Part shown: positions 1-9,684 of the stretch, piece after piece
Layout: each line of letters starts with the position of its first letter
Numbering within the stretch: the stretch's first letter is position 1
Assembly: GCF_046844695.1 (NCBI RefSeq)
Contig: NZ_CP177354.1
Coordinates: forward strand, 1,302,001 to 1,366,000
Source of the DNA: Pokkaliibacter plantistimulans
GTDB lineage: Bacteria > Pseudomonadota > Gammaproteobacteria > Pseudomonadales > Balneatricaceae
Reading direction: 5' to 3'
DNA length: 64,000 nt
Made by a program: the position numbers and the translations under genes
The notes under the pieces: generated by a model
Database searches by the model: none
What the model was told of the DNA's origin: nothing
What the model saw: the letters and a program-made list of their open reading frames with translations, nothing else

Positions 1-327
1 GGTGATGGACTGGATCTGGCTTTCCAGTTGCAGCTGCTCGGCGATGATGGTCTGTGCCAGATCATCGCGCTGGCTGTCGACCGCCTGTGTCAGTGGCATG
101 GCCAGCCGGCGGTGCTGTTGCTGTAACTGCTGACGTTGCTTGTCAGCCTGATACTTGCTGGCACTGACCTGGCCAAATTCGTGGCGAATGCTGTCAGCCA
201 GGCTATCCACTTCCGCCATGGCCTGAGCATAGGCCTGCTCCGGGCAACTGCGCTCCAGTGCGGCCAGCCAGTGGCTGAGATTGCTACTGATCAGGCGGCT
301 GACGCGTTTCAAGAGTATGTCGGCCAT
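1..327 (-). CDS. PspA/IM30-like protein, 3' end cut by window
   Basis: The reverse strand reads open from an ATG at 327 to the window edge, giving the first 109 residues. The start MADILLKRVSRLISSNLSHWL, then alternating charged and Gln-rich helices and a late stretch QRDDLAQTIIAEQ, resembles the N-terminal part of PspA/IM30 coiled-coil proteins. These are peripheral inner-membrane proteins that respond to membrane stress. A GGAAGG ribosome binding site precedes the ATG. I see no sigma-54 promoter upstream of the kind that drives E. coli psp. The family call rests on layout and short motifs, not on alignment, and the C-terminal half lies outside the window. Confidence 0.6.
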   Translation of the reverse strand, partial: MADILLKRVSRLISSNLSHWLAALERSCPEQAYAQAMAEVDSLADSIRHEFGQVSASKYQADKQRQQLQQQHRRLAMPLTQAVDSQRDDLAQTIIAEQLQLESQIQSIT

Positions 328-637
328 GCACCTTCCCTCTGTGCGTTACTGCATCATGCAGTCGGTGAGTGGCGGCGATGATCTGCATCGGCAGGTGGCT
401 AGCGTCCTTGCGCCGTGCCTATCGCCATCGGAGTCGATGCATCATTCTTGGCGATTAACGGACGTCTTGCAACAGAATGTAATCAAGGATGGAGAAAAGG
501 TTTATTTATCGTCTCGTTGCGTTAACGAAGTGCTGAGTGGCGGGCAAAAAAAAGCGCGGCCCACTGGAGAGGGAGTGGCCGCGCAATGGTGATTATTGAT
601 GGTGACACTGCGTTTGACAGTGTCACGCTGAAAAAGT
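328..637. other. Intergenic region holding the EF-hand gene terminator
   Basis: These 310 bases lie between two reverse-strand genes. They hold a terminator at 546-584 and a perfect 9-bp hairpin at 602-626 (GTGACACTG/CAGTGTCAC). The rest should contain the promoter of the PspA-like gene, but I found no convincing -35/-10 pair. Short open frames here lack ribosome binding sites and look spurious. Confidence 0.5.
546..584 (-). terminator. Rho-independent terminator after the EF-hand gene
   Basis: A stem of GCGCGGCC paired with GGCCGCGC, with an added bulged CACT/AGTG, is followed on the reverse strand by a run of eight T (546-553). It lies about 55 bases beyond the stop of the EF-hand gene and fits as its terminator. 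Confidence 0.75.
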
Positions 638-1387
638 TCAGCCCTGATGGTGTTGTTTGTGCGCCGCCTGCAGTTCGGTCAGGGTGACTTTGCCATCTTT
701 GTCGGCATCGAGCTGGTCAAAGTGTTTGGCCAGACGTGGCATGGCTTTTTCGGCTTCGGCCAGCGACAGGGCGCCATCACCGTCGGTGTCGGCCTTCTTG
801 AACTCATCCATTAACTTAGCCTGACGTTCGCCATCATCCATGCGGCCGTGTTTGCCGTCATGATGCTTGCCACCGTGCATACGCATCTGGCTGGTGATTT
901 CTTCTCTGCTCAGCTGCCCGTCGCCATTCTTGTCCATGGCAGCAAAGCGCTGGGCGGCCTCGGCCTCAAACTCCTCTTTGGAGATCTGGCCATCACCATT
1001 GGTGTCAGCTTTCTTGAAGCGCTCGTCAAAGCGCGCCTGCATCTTGCCCTGCATGTCTTTCATGCGTTCGTCGTGATGCGCCTGCCAGTAGGTTTTCAGT
1101 TCATCGGGGGTCAGCTTGCCGTCTTTGTTGGCATCGATATCGTCAAAGTGCTTGGCCAGACGTGGTATGGCGGCATCCACTTCCGCTTTGGACAGTGCGC
1201 CATCGCCGTCGGTATCGGCTTGCTTGAAGTGTTCTTCCATCCGTGCCTTGCCGTCGCCCAGCTTGCCGCTCATGTCAGTGCTGGCAGCGTAGACCGCGGT
1301 AGCGGTGCCCATCATGCCGATGACCAGCAGGGAGGTGCGCAGGATACGGTTAGAAGCGGTGTTTTTCAGATTGGTCAGTGCTTTCAT
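638..1387 (-). CDS. Exported six-EF-hand calcium-binding protein
   Basis: The protein has 249 residues. Residues 1-34 form a signal peptide (basic N-end, LLVIGMMG core, cut near VYA-A). Six EF-hand loops follow, starting near residues 58, 85, 128, 152, 200 and 227, each with the Dx[DN]xDG pattern that binds calcium. Hands 1-2 and 5-6 are nearly the same (ADTDGDGALS, PRLAKHFD, DKDGK or NKDGK), which points to internal duplication. The linkers are rich in His and Lys. A GAGG ribosome binding site precedes the ATG. It diverges from ompR with about 300 bases between. A periplasmic calcium buffer or sensor is likely; the binding partner is unknown. Confidence 0.85.
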   Translation of the reverse strand: MKALTNLKNTASNRILRTSLLVIGMMGTATAVYAASTDMSGKLGDGKARMEEHFKQADTDGDGALSKAEVDAAIPRLAKHFDDIDANKDGKLTPDELKTYWQAHHDERMKDMQGKMQARFDERFKKADTNGDGQISKEEFEAEAAQRFAAMDKNGDGQLSREEITSQMRMHGGKHHDGKHGRMDDGERQAKLMDEFKKADTDGDGALSLAEAEKAMPRLAKHFDQLDADKDGKVTLTELQAAHKQHHQG

Positions 1388-1693
1388 GGTCGATTACCTC
1401 ATCTGTTGACTTGCCACTGCGGTGGCGTGTGGGCGATTGCCCGTCGTTATCAAGGGCTGCGTTACCACTGGCTGAGCCCATGACCTGTACTTTGAGGTAA
1501 ATCCAGCGTTGCAGCTGTTGCGCGCAATGACGTAGTGTCACAGCGGGGTGGCTTTGTCATCCTGTGTAATAGTTCGCCAACGGCAGCCTTCTCTGGCACG
1601 GCTATCATAAGCATCATCACACCGGACGCTGTGCAGCGAACGCTGGCGGGTGCAGATGGCCAGTGCAGCCGGTTCTTATTGATAGGTGAAGTA
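1388..1693. other. Divergent promoter region, EF-hand gene / ompR
   Basis: These 306 bases separate two divergently transcribed genes and must hold both promoters. A TATCAT at about 1604 could be a -10 for ompR but has no good -35. No strong inverted repeat or small gene was found. Confidence 0.4.
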
Positions 1694-2419
1694 ATGGAAC
1701 AAGAACGCGGAAAACTCCTGATTCTCGATGACGAAGCCGATTTGCGTAATCTGCTCAGTCGCTATCTGGGTGGCCGTGGTTACCGGGTACGTCAGGTAGA
1801 AAATGCCGAGCAGCTGGACAAGGTGCTGAGCCGTGAGAGCTTTGACCTGCTGATTCTGGATGTGATGATGCCGGATGAAGACGGCCTGTCCATCTGTCGT
1901 CGCCTGCGGGCCGGTGGCGAAACCATCCCCATCATTATGCTGACCGCCCGGGGTGAGGCGGTGGATCGTATCGTCGGGCTGGAAATGGGCGCCGATGACT
2001 ATCTGCCCAAACCCTTTGAGCCACGCGAGCTGCTGGCCCGTATCGAGGCACAGCTGCGCCGCCAGCATATGCTCGGCGCGCAGTTGCGTCAGCAGCCGGA
2101 AGAGGTGGTGGTGTTTGGTCCCTTCCGCTTTGATCCGGTGGCGCGCTCGCTGACCCGTGATGGCGAGCCGGTGCAGATTCACAGCAGTGAGTTTGAGTTG
2201 CTGCGGGCGCTGGCGGCCAATGCGGGCCGGCCATTGAGCCGCGAACGCCTGATTGAAGTCAGCCGTGGCCGCAATGCTGAAATCACCGAGCGCAGTATTG
2301 ATGTGCAGATCATGCGCCTGCGCCGCCTGCTTGAAGATAACCCCGCCGAGCCCCGTTATATCCAGACCGTGCGTGCGCTCGGTTATGTACTGGTGACCAA
2401 GAATGCCCCAGTGGACTAA
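1694..2419 (+). CDS. ompR: OmpR-family response regulator
   Basis: The protein has 241 residues: a receiver domain with acidic pocket D12-D13, phosphorylation site D56 (LILDVMMP) and Lys in YLPKPF, then a winged-helix DNA-binding domain (ERSIDVQIMRLRRLLE). Phrases such as DGLSICRRLR, VDRIVGLE and PRYIQTV follow E. coli OmpR closely, so ortholog status is likely. An upstream extension of the frame exists, but the ATG at 1694 has the AGGTGAAG ribosome binding site and the right length. The gene overlaps its sensor kinase by 17 bases. The known role of the pair is control of porins and other envelope genes in response to osmolarity. Confidence 0.92.
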   Translation: MEQERGKLLILDDEADLRNLLSRYLGGRGYRVRQVENAEQLDKVLSRESFDLLILDVMMPDEDGLSICRRLRAGGETIPIIMLTARGEAVDRIVGLEMGADDYLPKPFEPRELLARIEAQLRRQHMLGAQLRQQPEEVVVFGPFRFDPVARSLTRDGEPVQIHSSEFELLRALAANAGRPLSRERLIEVSRGRNAEITERSIDVQIMRLRRLLEDNPAEPRYIQTVRALGYVLVTKNAPVD

Positions 2420-3722
2420 TGCCGAGCGCTGGCCACGCTTTTTGCGCTGGGCGGTGCACAGTCTGTTTGCCCGCCACCTGTGGGTGCTGATCGCGCTGAT
2501 TCTGTTTGCCCAGATCAGCAGTCTGACCATCTTCCGCGAAGCCGTGGAAAAACCCATGACCCGCGAGCTGGTGTCGCTGGTCGGGCGTCAGCTGCAGTCG
2601 GTACGTGCCGGTTTGCAGGCCCTGCCGCCATTCGAGCGCAAGCGCTTCATCATGGCCTACAACGAGCAGGCCAAGCGTTCAGAGCCCCGCACCGGCGGCA
2701 TGTTCACCGTGCCGGCATTGCAGCGCATGCTGGTGCACCGGGCTTCGCGCATGCTGCGTCAGTACGGTATGGAGCTGTTGGTGCGCCGTGAAGAGCCGGG
2801 CTACATCTGGATCAAGGTCGAGCTGGACGGTCAGCAATACTGGATGCTGGCAACCGCGTCGGAATTGCCGCTGGGCCTGTCGGCCATGACTCTGGCGATC
2901 TGGCTGACGGCCATGGTGCTGGCCATCGTCGGTGCCCTGTGGACCCAGCAGCTGCTGCATAAGCCATTGAAGCGGCTGGTGCAGGCATCACGACAGCTGG
3001 GGCAGGGGCAGCCGATTGAGCCGCTGCCGGAGAAAGGCCCCACGGAAGTGGTGGAGGTCAGCCGCAGCTTCAACCAGATGACCCGCGCACTGATGGAGCA
3101 GGAAAAGGAACGCACCCTGATGCTCGCCGGTGTCTCTCACGATTTGCGTACGCCGCTGACCAAGATGCGGCTGGCTGCAGAAATCATGGAAGACATCGCT
3201 GATGAAGAGCTGATCGTCAGCATGCGTCAGAGCTGCCGGCAGATGGACAGCATCATCGACCAGTTCATGGATATGGCCCGTATCGGCGAAGGTGAAGAGC
3301 TGGCGCCCGGTGATCTGGTCTATCTGGTGGAGGATGCGGTATCGCTGATGGATATGCCGATCCGCTGTGATCTTCAGCCCCTGCCGCCGGTCCGCCTCAA
3401 GCCGCAGGCGATGCAGCGGGTGGTGATCAATCTGCTGGAAAATGCCCGCCGCTACGCCAGACCGGAGTTTGTGGTGGCGACCTGGCAGGAAGGCGAGCGG
3501 GTGTATCTGGCGGTGACCGATCAGGGGCCGGGCATTCCTGAAGAGAAGATGGGGGCGATGTTCACTCCCTTTGTGCGCGGTAATCAGGCGCGCAGCGGGG
3601 TTCCCGGTGCCGGTCTGGGGTTGGCGATCGTACAAAAGATCGTCCACCAGCACGGCGGTGAGGTGTCTTTGCACAATCGCCCTGAAGGGGGGCTGGAAGT
3701 GCGTATCAGTCTGCCGGCGTAA
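2403..3722 (+). CDS. envZ: EnvZ-type osmosensor histidine kinase
   Basis: The protein has 439 residues. It has a first membrane helix near 22-42, a short periplasmic part, a second helix near 157-180, HAMP, a HisKA domain with phospho-accepting H246 (GVSHDLRTPLTKMRLAAE) and a HATPase domain with N box NLLENARRYA and GAGLGLAIV. This is the layout of EnvZ. It overlaps ompR by 17 bases, so the two are translated together. It should phosphorylate and dephosphorylate OmpR according to osmotic or acid conditions. Confidence 0.9.
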   Translation: MPQWTNAERWPRFLRWAVHSLFARHLWVLIALILFAQISSLTIFREAVEKPMTRELVSLVGRQLQSVRAGLQALPPFERKRFIMAYNEQAKRSEPRTGGMFTVPALQRMLVHRASRMLRQYGMELLVRREEPGYIWIKVELDGQQYWMLATASELPLGLSAMTLAIWLTAMVLAIVGALWTQQLLHKPLKRLVQASRQLGQGQPIEPLPEKGPTEVVEVSRSFNQMTRALMEQEKERTLMLAGVSHDLRTPLTKMRLAAEIMEDIADEELIVSMRQSCRQMDSIIDQFMDMARIGEGEELAPGDLVYLVEDAVSLMDMPIRCDLQPLPPVRLKPQAMQRVVINLLENARRYARPEFVVATWQEGERVYLAVTDQGPGIPEEKMGAMFTPFVRGNQARSGVPGAGLGLAIVQKIVHQHGGEVSLHNRPEGGLEVRISLPA

Positions 3723-3779
3723 GCCACCGCAGGGAGAACAGCGGGTATGCCTCAGCGTGCGCCCGCTGCACTTTGTCTC

Positions 3780-3822
3780 AGGGGCTGACGCCCTCCGGGG
3801 GCAAGCGCGCCCCTGCCTTTTG

Positions 3823-3823
<1 letters not shown>
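3780..3823 (+). terminator. Probable terminator after envZ
   Basis: CAGGGGC and GCCCCTG pair around an inner GCCC/GGGC stem and are followed by CCTTTTG. It lies between the convergent envZ and dctD-like genes. The T-run is short and the stem has an internal loop, so the call is moderate. Confidence 0.45.
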
Positions 3824-5169
<1,346 letters not shown>

Positions 5170-5338
5170 GGCGTGTCCTTACAGAGTTCGGGTGAGATGC
5201 TGTGCCGACCGTCGCGACAGCCAGCGGATGCAGCAGGCTTGCATAATAGCAAAGTTGCCTTCACAAAGGAGAAGGGCGCTGTGGCCGTGGTCAGGGCAGT
5301 TCACGCTGCGAGACACGGAAAACCAACAAGGAGGCTAG

Positions 5339-6295
5339 ATGCTGCGTATTTGCCATGCTGTTCCCGGTCAGGAAAAAGTGTTTACCGAAAACGTGCTGCC
5401 GGATCACTGGCCGCCTGCCAGGGACGAGCAGATCTGGATCGACATGGGTGCCATCGACAATGAGCAGGAGCGGCAGATTCTGCTGGCGCTGGGGATTGAG
5501 CCGCTGATGGTGGAAGACATCCAGCATCCGCGCAAGCCGCCAAAGCTGGAATACCACGACGACTATACCTTTATCCTGCTGCGCGGCATGGATCAGGAAA
5601 GTACCAGCCAGAATCTCAAGACCCTGCAGATTTCCTTTCTTATCGGCGACAACTTCCTTATCACCCGGCATCAGGGCCGCTCTCGCAGTGTCGAGGAAAG
5701 CTGGCAGGAAGTCATGGCTGCCCAGTCTCCACTACAGGCCGCCGATACCGCCCGGCGCATCATGCAGCGCATTCAGGATCGCTATGTGCCGATGCTGATG
5801 GATCTGGAGAATCGTCTTGGTGAAGTGGAAGAGGAGCTGGTCGAGAATGCCAATGATGAGCTGCTGTCGGAGCTGGTGGGCTACAAGACCCGCCTGCGGC
5901 GGCTGCGTCGCACCTTCAATTATCACGAGCGGTTGTTCTCACAATGGAAGGAGGATGTGGAGGAAGAACTGGGTGAACCGGATCGCGCCATGACCCGGCT
6001 GTATGAGGCGGCGGAGCGCCTGCAGAGTCTGGTCTCACTCTATTACGACTGGGTTGGCGACCTGTCTGACGGTTATATTTCCCTCGCTTCCCACCGTCTC
6101 AACAACATCATGAAGGTGCTGACGGTGATCACCGCTATCTTTGTGCCCCTCAGTTTTCTGGCCGGTCTGTACGGCATGAACTTCGATAACATCCCCGAAC
6201 TGCACTTCCGCTACGGCTATTTCGTGCTGTTGCTGGTGATGACCGGCATTGCGGCAGCACTGCTGTGGCTGTTCCGTAAATCACGCTGGATCTGA
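5339..6295 (+). CDS. corA: CorA-family magnesium/divalent cation channel
   Basis: The protein has 318 residues, the usual CorA size. It has an acidic cytoplasmic N-domain, a long helical stalk (LENRLGEVEEELVENANDE) and two membrane helices at the C-end. The signature GMN is at 279-281 at the end of the first helix (FLAGLYGMNF), followed by the second helix and a basic tail (LFRKSRWI). CorA forms pentameric channels that let Mg2+, and in some relatives Co2+, Ni2+ or Zn2+, cross the inner membrane. An AAGGAGG-like ribosome binding site lies just upstream. It is a single-gene unit between dctD (divergent) and the methyltransferase gene (convergent). Confidence 0.92.
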   Translation: MLRICHAVPGQEKVFTENVLPDHWPPARDEQIWIDMGAIDNEQERQILLALGIEPLMVEDIQHPRKPPKLEYHDDYTFILLRGMDQESTSQNLKTLQISFLIGDNFLITRHQGRSRSVEESWQEVMAAQSPLQAADTARRIMQRIQDRYVPMLMDLENRLGEVEEELVENANDELLSELVGYKTRLRRLRRTFNYHERLFSQWKEDVEEELGEPDRAMTRLYEAAERLQSLVSLYYDWVGDLSDGYISLASHRLNNIMKVLTVITAIFVPLSFLAGLYGMNFDNIPELHFRYGYFVLLLVMTGIAAALLWLFRKSRWI

Positions 6296-6325
6296 GCTTG
6301 CGCTGATAACACTTTGTACTGCTGA

Positions 6326-6348
6326 GTGCCCAGCCGGTGGCTGGGCAC
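6326..6348. repeat. Perfect hairpin between convergent genes
   Basis: GTGCCCAGCC, a GGT loop and GGCTGGGCAC form a perfect 10-bp stem between the ends of corA and the methyltransferase gene. No T-run follows on either strand, so it is not a standard intrinsic terminator. It could block readthrough or protect mRNA 3' ends. Confidence 0.5.
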
Positions 6349-6369
6349 GGTGGTCAGTGACGCTTGCGC

Positions 6370-7341
6370 TCAGGGTTTGACGGATTCCAGCATGGCCACC
6401 GTGTGGCCAATACTCTGACCGGCACGCAGGGCCTCGTACGCCTCCACGGCGGACAGCTCGTAGTAGGACAGATAATGGTCAATGTCACGGGCGTCGTCGG
6501 TACCGTCGACATAGGCACGCGGACCAAACGCATTGTGCAATGCCTTGACCGGATAAAAGCGGAATGGCCCCAGCCCCTGTTTCTCCCATGCCGCATAACC
6601 GCCAATCACATCTTCAGGTTCTGACTGCACTTTCCAGGTGTAGAGCAGCAGGCTGCTGTCATAGCCCAGGCTGCGCGACAGTTTGAGGATGATATCAAGG
6701 GGGATGCGGGCACCGATGGACGACAGCACGCGCCCGCCATGGTTCAGCATAGGGTAAGCCTGTTCGATGGCCAGATAGTGCAGGCTGATCAGATACTGAC
6801 TGACAAAGGCAGGTAAGGCCTCTTCGCGGCTGGCGATAAAGGTGGAGCTGTTTTGCCCTTCCTCCAGACGCAGCTCTTCATCGGCGGGAATGTTGGGCAG
6901 GTTTTCATAGATCAGATCGAAGCTGACGTCGCTGCGTGTCATCGGTGACAGCAGATCACCGGTGCCTGCCAGCAGATGCAGAGGGTAGTCCGGCAGGGTG
7001 TTCTCCAGAATATTGTGCTGGGCCTGCTCAATCACATCGGCATGAATATCGGTGATGCCCACCTTACCGGGGCGAAAGATCTCGATGGCGGCCAGTGCAT
7101 CCAGACCCGTCCCGGTGCCGATGGTGCAGAAGTTCTCAACGCGGATACCCTGTCTGGCCAACAGTCGGAATGACGGCGCAGCGACGGAGGCTACCCAGTC
7201 ACTGCGGGGGTCTTCTGCTTTGGGTAGGTATGAGCGGTCAGTCATCCCCAGTAGCAACGTATCCTTGATGGCGGCGGGCCTATCCACTCCTAGAAACGTC
7301 ATCGTGGGGATGGCGACTGATGCCTTGGCTCGCTGGTTCAT
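6370..7341 (-). CDS. Class I SAM-dependent methyltransferase
   Basis: The protein has 323 residues. The SAM-binding loop is FCTIGTGTGLDALAAIEIF, followed by an acidic residue at the next strand (ITDIHADVIEQA). The motif IV position reads YENLPNIP, like the (N/D)PP(Y/F) motif of enzymes that methylate polar N or O atoms. The substrate is not evident. The start overlaps the 3' end of the upstream EamA transporter gene by 62 bases, and AGGAGA lies 10 bases before the ATG, so the two genes are one operon. A link between making and exporting (or importing) a methylated small molecule is an inference from this. Confidence 0.7.
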   Translation of the reverse strand: MNQRAKASVAIPTMTFLGVDRPAAIKDTLLLGMTDRSYLPKAEDPRSDWVASVAAPSFRLLARQGIRVENFCTIGTGTGLDALAAIEIFRPGKVGITDIHADVIEQAQHNILENTLPDYPLHLLAGTGDLLSPMTRSDVSFDLIYENLPNIPADEELRLEEGQNSSTFIASREEALPAFVSQYLISLHYLAIEQAYPMLNHGGRVLSSIGARIPLDIILKLSRSLGYDSSLLLYTWKVQSEPEDVIGGYAAWEKQGLGPFRFYPVKALHNAFGPRAYVDGTDDARDIDHYLSYYELSAVEAYEALRAGQSIGHTVAMLESVKP

Positions 7342-8215
7342 ATACCGTGTTTCTCCTAGGGCGTACGGTCAATGACAGGCCAATAGCAATCACTATTGCG
7401 CCTGCAAAAGCATGGGGTTGCAGTGGTGTTCCCAGAACCCAGTGGGACAGCAACACACCAAAAAAGGGGTTCAGCAAATGGTAGGACGAGGCCGTGGCAG
7501 CGCCACTGATGCGAATCAGCAGCAGCCACAGTGCAGTGCCACCCATGGTGACGATGATGGCGAGGTAGAGAATCGCCCAGATTGAGGCAGGCGATGGTGT
7601 CAGTTCGGTGTCAGACGTCAGCAGCGTCAGGGGCGCAAGGGCAATCACTCCGGCAGCCGACTGCCAGAAGTTCAGCTGCAGAATGGGCAAGCCACTGGCC
7701 TTGCCGCGAAACAGCACGGTGCCGCTGGCAAAGGCACAGGTGCCGAGCAGGGCAAGGAGGATGCCCAGCGGATCAGGGCGGATAGCATCCAGACCCACGA
7801 TGATCAGTACGCCAGCAAAGCCCAGGGTGATGCCCAGCAGGGTACGGCGGTTGAGCTGCTCAAGACGGCATACGGCAGACAGCAGCAGGGTAATAAACGG
7901 CGCGCAGCTGACCATCACCACCACCAGTGCGGCAGAAATGTAATGCAGTGCGGTAAAGGTCAGGCCGAGATAGAGGGCATTGTTGAGCAGGCCCAGCAGC
8001 AAACCGGTACGGATAACGCCCGGGTCCAGCAGTGCGCGGATGTTGCTAAGGCACAGTGGCAGCATCACCAGACAGCTGAGCAGGAAACGTGCGGTCAGCA
8101 CCAGCATCGGCGGCAGCTCATGGACGGCAATCTTGCCGCCAACAAAGGCTGAGCTCCAGATGGCGCTGAAGGCGATGATCAGCGGTAGAAGCAGATAGGG
8201 GCGTGTTGTGTTCAT
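7280..8215 (-). CDS. EamA/DMT-family transporter
   Basis: The protein has 311 residues with about ten membrane helices in two EamA repeats. It starts AFSAIWSSAFVGGKIAV, like the amino acid and metabolite exporters of the drug/metabolite transporter superfamily, and the second repeat ends with HLLNPFFGVLLSHWVLG. I chose the ATG at 8215; the longer frame upstream has no membrane segments and runs into the divergent LysR gene. It is followed by the overlapping methyltransferase gene. The substrate is unknown. Confidence 0.82.
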   Translation of the reverse strand: MNTTRPYLLLPLIIAFSAIWSSAFVGGKIAVHELPPMLVLTARFLLSCLVMLPLCLSNIRALLDPGVIRTGLLLGLLNNALYLGLTFTALHYISAALVVVMVSCAPFITLLLSAVCRLEQLNRRTLLGITLGFAGVLIIVGLDAIRPDPLGILLALLGTCAFASGTVLFRGKASGLPILQLNFWQSAAGVIALAPLTLLTSDTELTPSPASIWAILYLAIIVTMGGTALWLLLIRISGAATASSYHLLNPFFGVLLSHWVLGTPLQPHAFAGAIVIAIGLSLTVRPRRNTVYEPASQGISRHPHDDVSRSG

Positions 8216-8236
8216 GGCAGCGATTATCAGTCGCGC

Positions 8237-8258
8237 AATTTTTCTTGAGAAATTAATT
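8237..8258. promoter_or_regulatory. Candidate LysR operator in a divergent promoter
   Basis: An AT-rich palindrome centred on TTTCTTGAGAAA (8241-8252), flanked by AATT on both sides, lies in the 88 bases between the divergent EamA and LysR genes. LysR proteins usually bind such T-N11-A type dyads between themselves and a divergent target. The assignment is inference from place and symmetry. Confidence 0.5.
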
Positions 8259-8303
8259 ATGCCTTCACTAAAATCACTTTGATTAATGTTGAGGGGGGTG
8301 GCT

Positions 8304-9215
8304 ATGAACAATGGACTACTGCTGGGGAACCGCCAGATCACGCTGGAGCAACTGCGGGTGTTCGTCTGCGTGGCGGATGACAAGAGCTTTGATCGTGCCA
8401 GCCGTGAACTGCATCGCACACAGTCGGCGGTGACCCAGAGCCTGAAAAAGCTGGAGCAAATCCTCGACTGCACGCTGCTTGAGCGCAAACAGGGGCGGGT
8501 ACTGGGGCTGACGCTGGACGGTGAACGCTTCCTGCCTGCCGCCAAGGAAATTCTTGCACGGGTGCTAGATGCGGTCAGCGCCATTCAGCACCCGGGGCTG
8601 GGCGGGCATATCCGCCTGGGGGTGCCGGATGATTTCAATGTCGTGGACATCCACGGTGCTCTGTCACGCTGCATGGTGATCAACCGTGGTCTGGGTATTC
8701 AGGTCACCTCAGCCCTGTCTTCCCGCATTGCCGACATGCTGCAGGCGGATCAGCTGGATGTGGCCATCTTCAAACGTGTCGCTGACGAACAGGCACAACA
8801 CAGCAGTCAAGCGGAGGTGCAGGTGCTGCGCAAGGAGCCGCTGTGCTGGGTGGGGCGTGAGCCGGTGCAGTTCGATGAATTGCCGCAGCTGTCGCTGGTG
8901 GCCTTCCCCGATGGCTGCACTTACCGGCGGGCAGCGTTACAGGCGCTGATGGCCACCGGCAAGACGGTCAATTTTGCCTATGCCAGCGCTGCCTATGAAA
9001 ACATCCGCAGCGCGGTCAGTGCTGGCCTTGGGATCAGCGCTCTGCCGCAGGGTGCGGTTGGTCCGAAGCATGTGGTGCTGGGCAGGGAGCAGGGCTTTCC
9101 GCCACTGCCGTTTGTCGAGCTGGTGATGGTGGTGCGCAGCAAGGATGAGCTGTATCAGCGTTTTGCTGAATACCTGCAGAACTCCAGCAGCTTTGCTGGC
9201 CTGCGTGTCGCCTGA
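8304..9215 (+). CDS. LysR-family transcriptional regulator
   Basis: The protein has 303 residues. The N-terminal winged HTH reads TLEQLRVFVCVADDKSFDRASRELHRTQSAVTQ in outline, followed by a periplasmic-binding-protein-like effector domain. I chose the ATG at 8304 over the one at 8286 because GAGGGGGG sits six bases before it. It is divergent from the EamA-methyltransferase operon, so that operon is its probable target. The effector is unknown. Confidence 0.85.
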   Translation: MNNGLLLGNRQITLEQLRVFVCVADDKSFDRASRELHRTQSAVTQSLKKLEQILDCTLLERKQGRVLGLTLDGERFLPAAKEILARVLDAVSAIQHPGLGGHIRLGVPDDFNVVDIHGALSRCMVINRGLGIQVTSALSSRIADMLQADQLDVAIFKRVADEQAQHSSQAEVQVLRKEPLCWVGREPVQFDELPQLSLVAFPDGCTYRRAALQALMATGKTVNFAYASAAYENIRSAVSAGLGISALPQGAVGPKHVVLGREQGFPPLPFVELVMVVRSKDELYQRFAEYLQNSSSFAGLRVA

Positions 9216-9332
9216 GGCATCGCAGTCAGCGAATGATTTACTCCTGGCCAGCAGATACCTTTCTGCTGCCAGTTTCCGCTTTTTGCCGGATTTTCTTTGC
9301 TTTCCAGCCACAAAAGTATCAGCAATCAGGAG

Positions 9333-9684
9333 GATGCCGGAGGTCAGCCGGGTGATGCACTTCCTGTTCGAGAACTTCAGCCGCGATATTGCCATGGCCG
9401 AAGTGGCCTCACTGGTGGGCATGAGCGACAGCGTCTTTTCCCGTTTTTTCAAACCCCCTTTCTTCAAACAGAGCAGCGGCAACAGCTTTGTGCGCTACCT
9501 CAATACACTGCGCATCAATCGTGCCGCCGAGCTGCTGCACAGTACCGATCTGCCAGTGTCGAATATCTGTTTCGAGGTCGGCTTCAACAACCTGTCCAAC
9601 TTCAACCGTCAGTTTATCCAGCGCCAGAAGGTGACACCGACGGCATACCGTCAGCGTTTCCTCGATACTCTGCAGCAGCTCTGA
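9333..9684 (+). pseudogene. AraC-type regulator remnant, DNA-binding half only
   Basis: The frame encodes the two HTH motifs of an AraC/XylS regulator (FSRDIAMAEVASLVGMSDSVFSRFF and VSNICFEVGFNNLSNFNRQF in outline) but lacks the effector domain that full members (about 280-300 residues) carry in front. The first HTH has a five-residue duplication, FFKPPFFKQS, from a 15-base direct repeat of TTTTTTCAAAC/TTTCTTCAAAC at 9444-9469. The codons before 9333 do not look like a cupin domain. Its stop at 9684 touches the stop of yehW (9685) with no spacing, which suggests a deletion here. A short functional protein cannot be ruled out: AGGAGG abuts the ATG at 9333, though too closely. Confidence 0.65.

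Noticed and set aside
848..1483. Long plus-strand frame opposite the EF-hand gene
   Set aside because: It is the complement of the repeated EF-hand coding sequence, with no ribosome binding site.
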